Shown piece after piece: positions 28,865 through 29,106 of a stretch of DNA of 29,106 bases. The notes below the pieces were generated by a model. That model did not search any database. It worked only from the letters and a program-made list of their open reading frames with translations, and had not been told where the DNA came from. A program made the translations under genes and the position numbers. Position 1 is the first letter of the stretch. Each line of letters begins with the position of its first letter. Origin of the DNA: a virus; IMG/VR virus record IMGVR_UViG_3300042691_052111, positions 1-29,106 of that record. One strand, 5' to 3'.

Positions 28865-29106
28865 TTAAATAAGTGTTTGTACTTTTTGTAAATTGCTTAT
28901 GCTATCTTCTATCAATTGTAGAACTTGTGGGTCACCGTTTTGTTGTTTGAAGGTAGAAGCTAGGGTAGCTAGATCTGCCATCATTACATCTATTCTGTCT
29001 ACATTAATTTCGCGTTCTTTTTCTAGCATACCGCGTACATGGCGTACTTCTTCTTCATCATCGCTAGAATATGCTTCTTCTGCTCCAACTGCTTCTAGAT
29101 CTGTTA
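28865..29106 (-). CDS. partial phage protein at the right edge
   Basis: Only the last 79 residues are in the window; the start lies beyond it. Visible: DLEAVGAEEAYSSDDEEEVR, HVRGMLEKEREINVDRIDVM and a helical end QVLQLIEDSISNLQKVQTLI, closed by tandem stops TAA TAA. It is acidic and helical with no recognised domain, and may be a virion or scaffold-type protein. Confidence 0.7.
   Translation of the reverse strand, partial: TDLEAVGAEEAYSSDDEEEVRHVRGMLEKEREINVDRIDVMMADLATLASTFKQQNGDPQVLQLIEDSISNLQKVQTLI

Noticed and set aside
1-29106. CRISPR arrays, insertion sequences and tRNA genes
   Set aside because: No regularly spaced repeats, transposase motifs or cloverleaf signatures were found on reading both strands.

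Overview
The window looks like part of the genome of a T4-like tailed phage (myovirus type) infecting an aquatic Gram-negative bacterium. The sequence is AT-rich and every credible gene lies on the minus strand, so transcription runs from high to low coordinates. Genes are packed with 1-40 base overlaps and TAATG/ATGA stop-start junctions, and many starts have AGGA/GGAG ribosome-binding sites. Phage hallmarks are a gp55-like late sigma factor (left edge, partial), a PIN-PhoH protein, a phage-type ClpP, a GH19 endolysin and many small conserved phage-type proteins. Host identity is inference only: the one-piece tmRNA and a tag ending in YALAA would suit a beta- or gammaproteobacterial host better than an alphaproteobacterial one.

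Layout, in order of transcription (right to left). 29.1-27.4 kb: end of a virion-type protein, a GC-rich terminator, small proteins, and a probable lysis set (33-aa and 55-aa single-span membrane proteins followed by a secreted lytic transglycosylase). 27.4-25.3 kb: membrane protein, zinc-ribbon protein, HNH endonuclease, DnaQ-like exonuclease, small proteins. 25.2-20.6 kb: an HExxH-containing acidic protein, two large proteins without recognised function, an Nmad1-like protein and a Fis-type HTH protein. 20.7-15.7 kb: a translation/RNA/proteolysis block holding GH19 lysozyme, a one-piece tmRNA (tag ANDNVELSDYALAA), an unexplained GC-elevated stretch with RNA-like hairpins, two small proteins, ClpP, a SpoU-type RNA methyltransferase and PhoH2. 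15.7-14.0 kb: a small protein, an HExxH protein and a PD-(D/E)XK nuclease.

14.0-1.2 kb is a 13-kb surface-glycan locus. It has a perfect sigma70-type promoter (TTGACA-N17-TATAAT) just upstream of the nuclease gene that precedes it. It encodes a GDP-mannose 4,6-dehydratase, seven glycosyltransferases, a two-subunit thiamine-diphosphate enzyme resembling pyruvate dehydrogenase E1, a reductase, an RfbH-type [2Fe-2S]/PMP 3-dehydrase, an RmlB-type 4,6-dehydratase and a GDP-fucose-synthase-like protein. Together these look able to build unusual deoxy or branched-chain nucleotide sugars and attach them to a glycan, either of the host surface or of the virion. 1.2-0 kb holds a 56-aa protein, an FmdB-like zinc ribbon, a membrane protein, and the sigma factor whose start is embedded in the membrane-protein gene.

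The most interesting points are the tmRNA lying close to a phage ClpP, the unexplained RNA-like stretch between them, and the RfbH plus split TPP-enzyme pair, which hints at a branched-sugar pathway in a phage.
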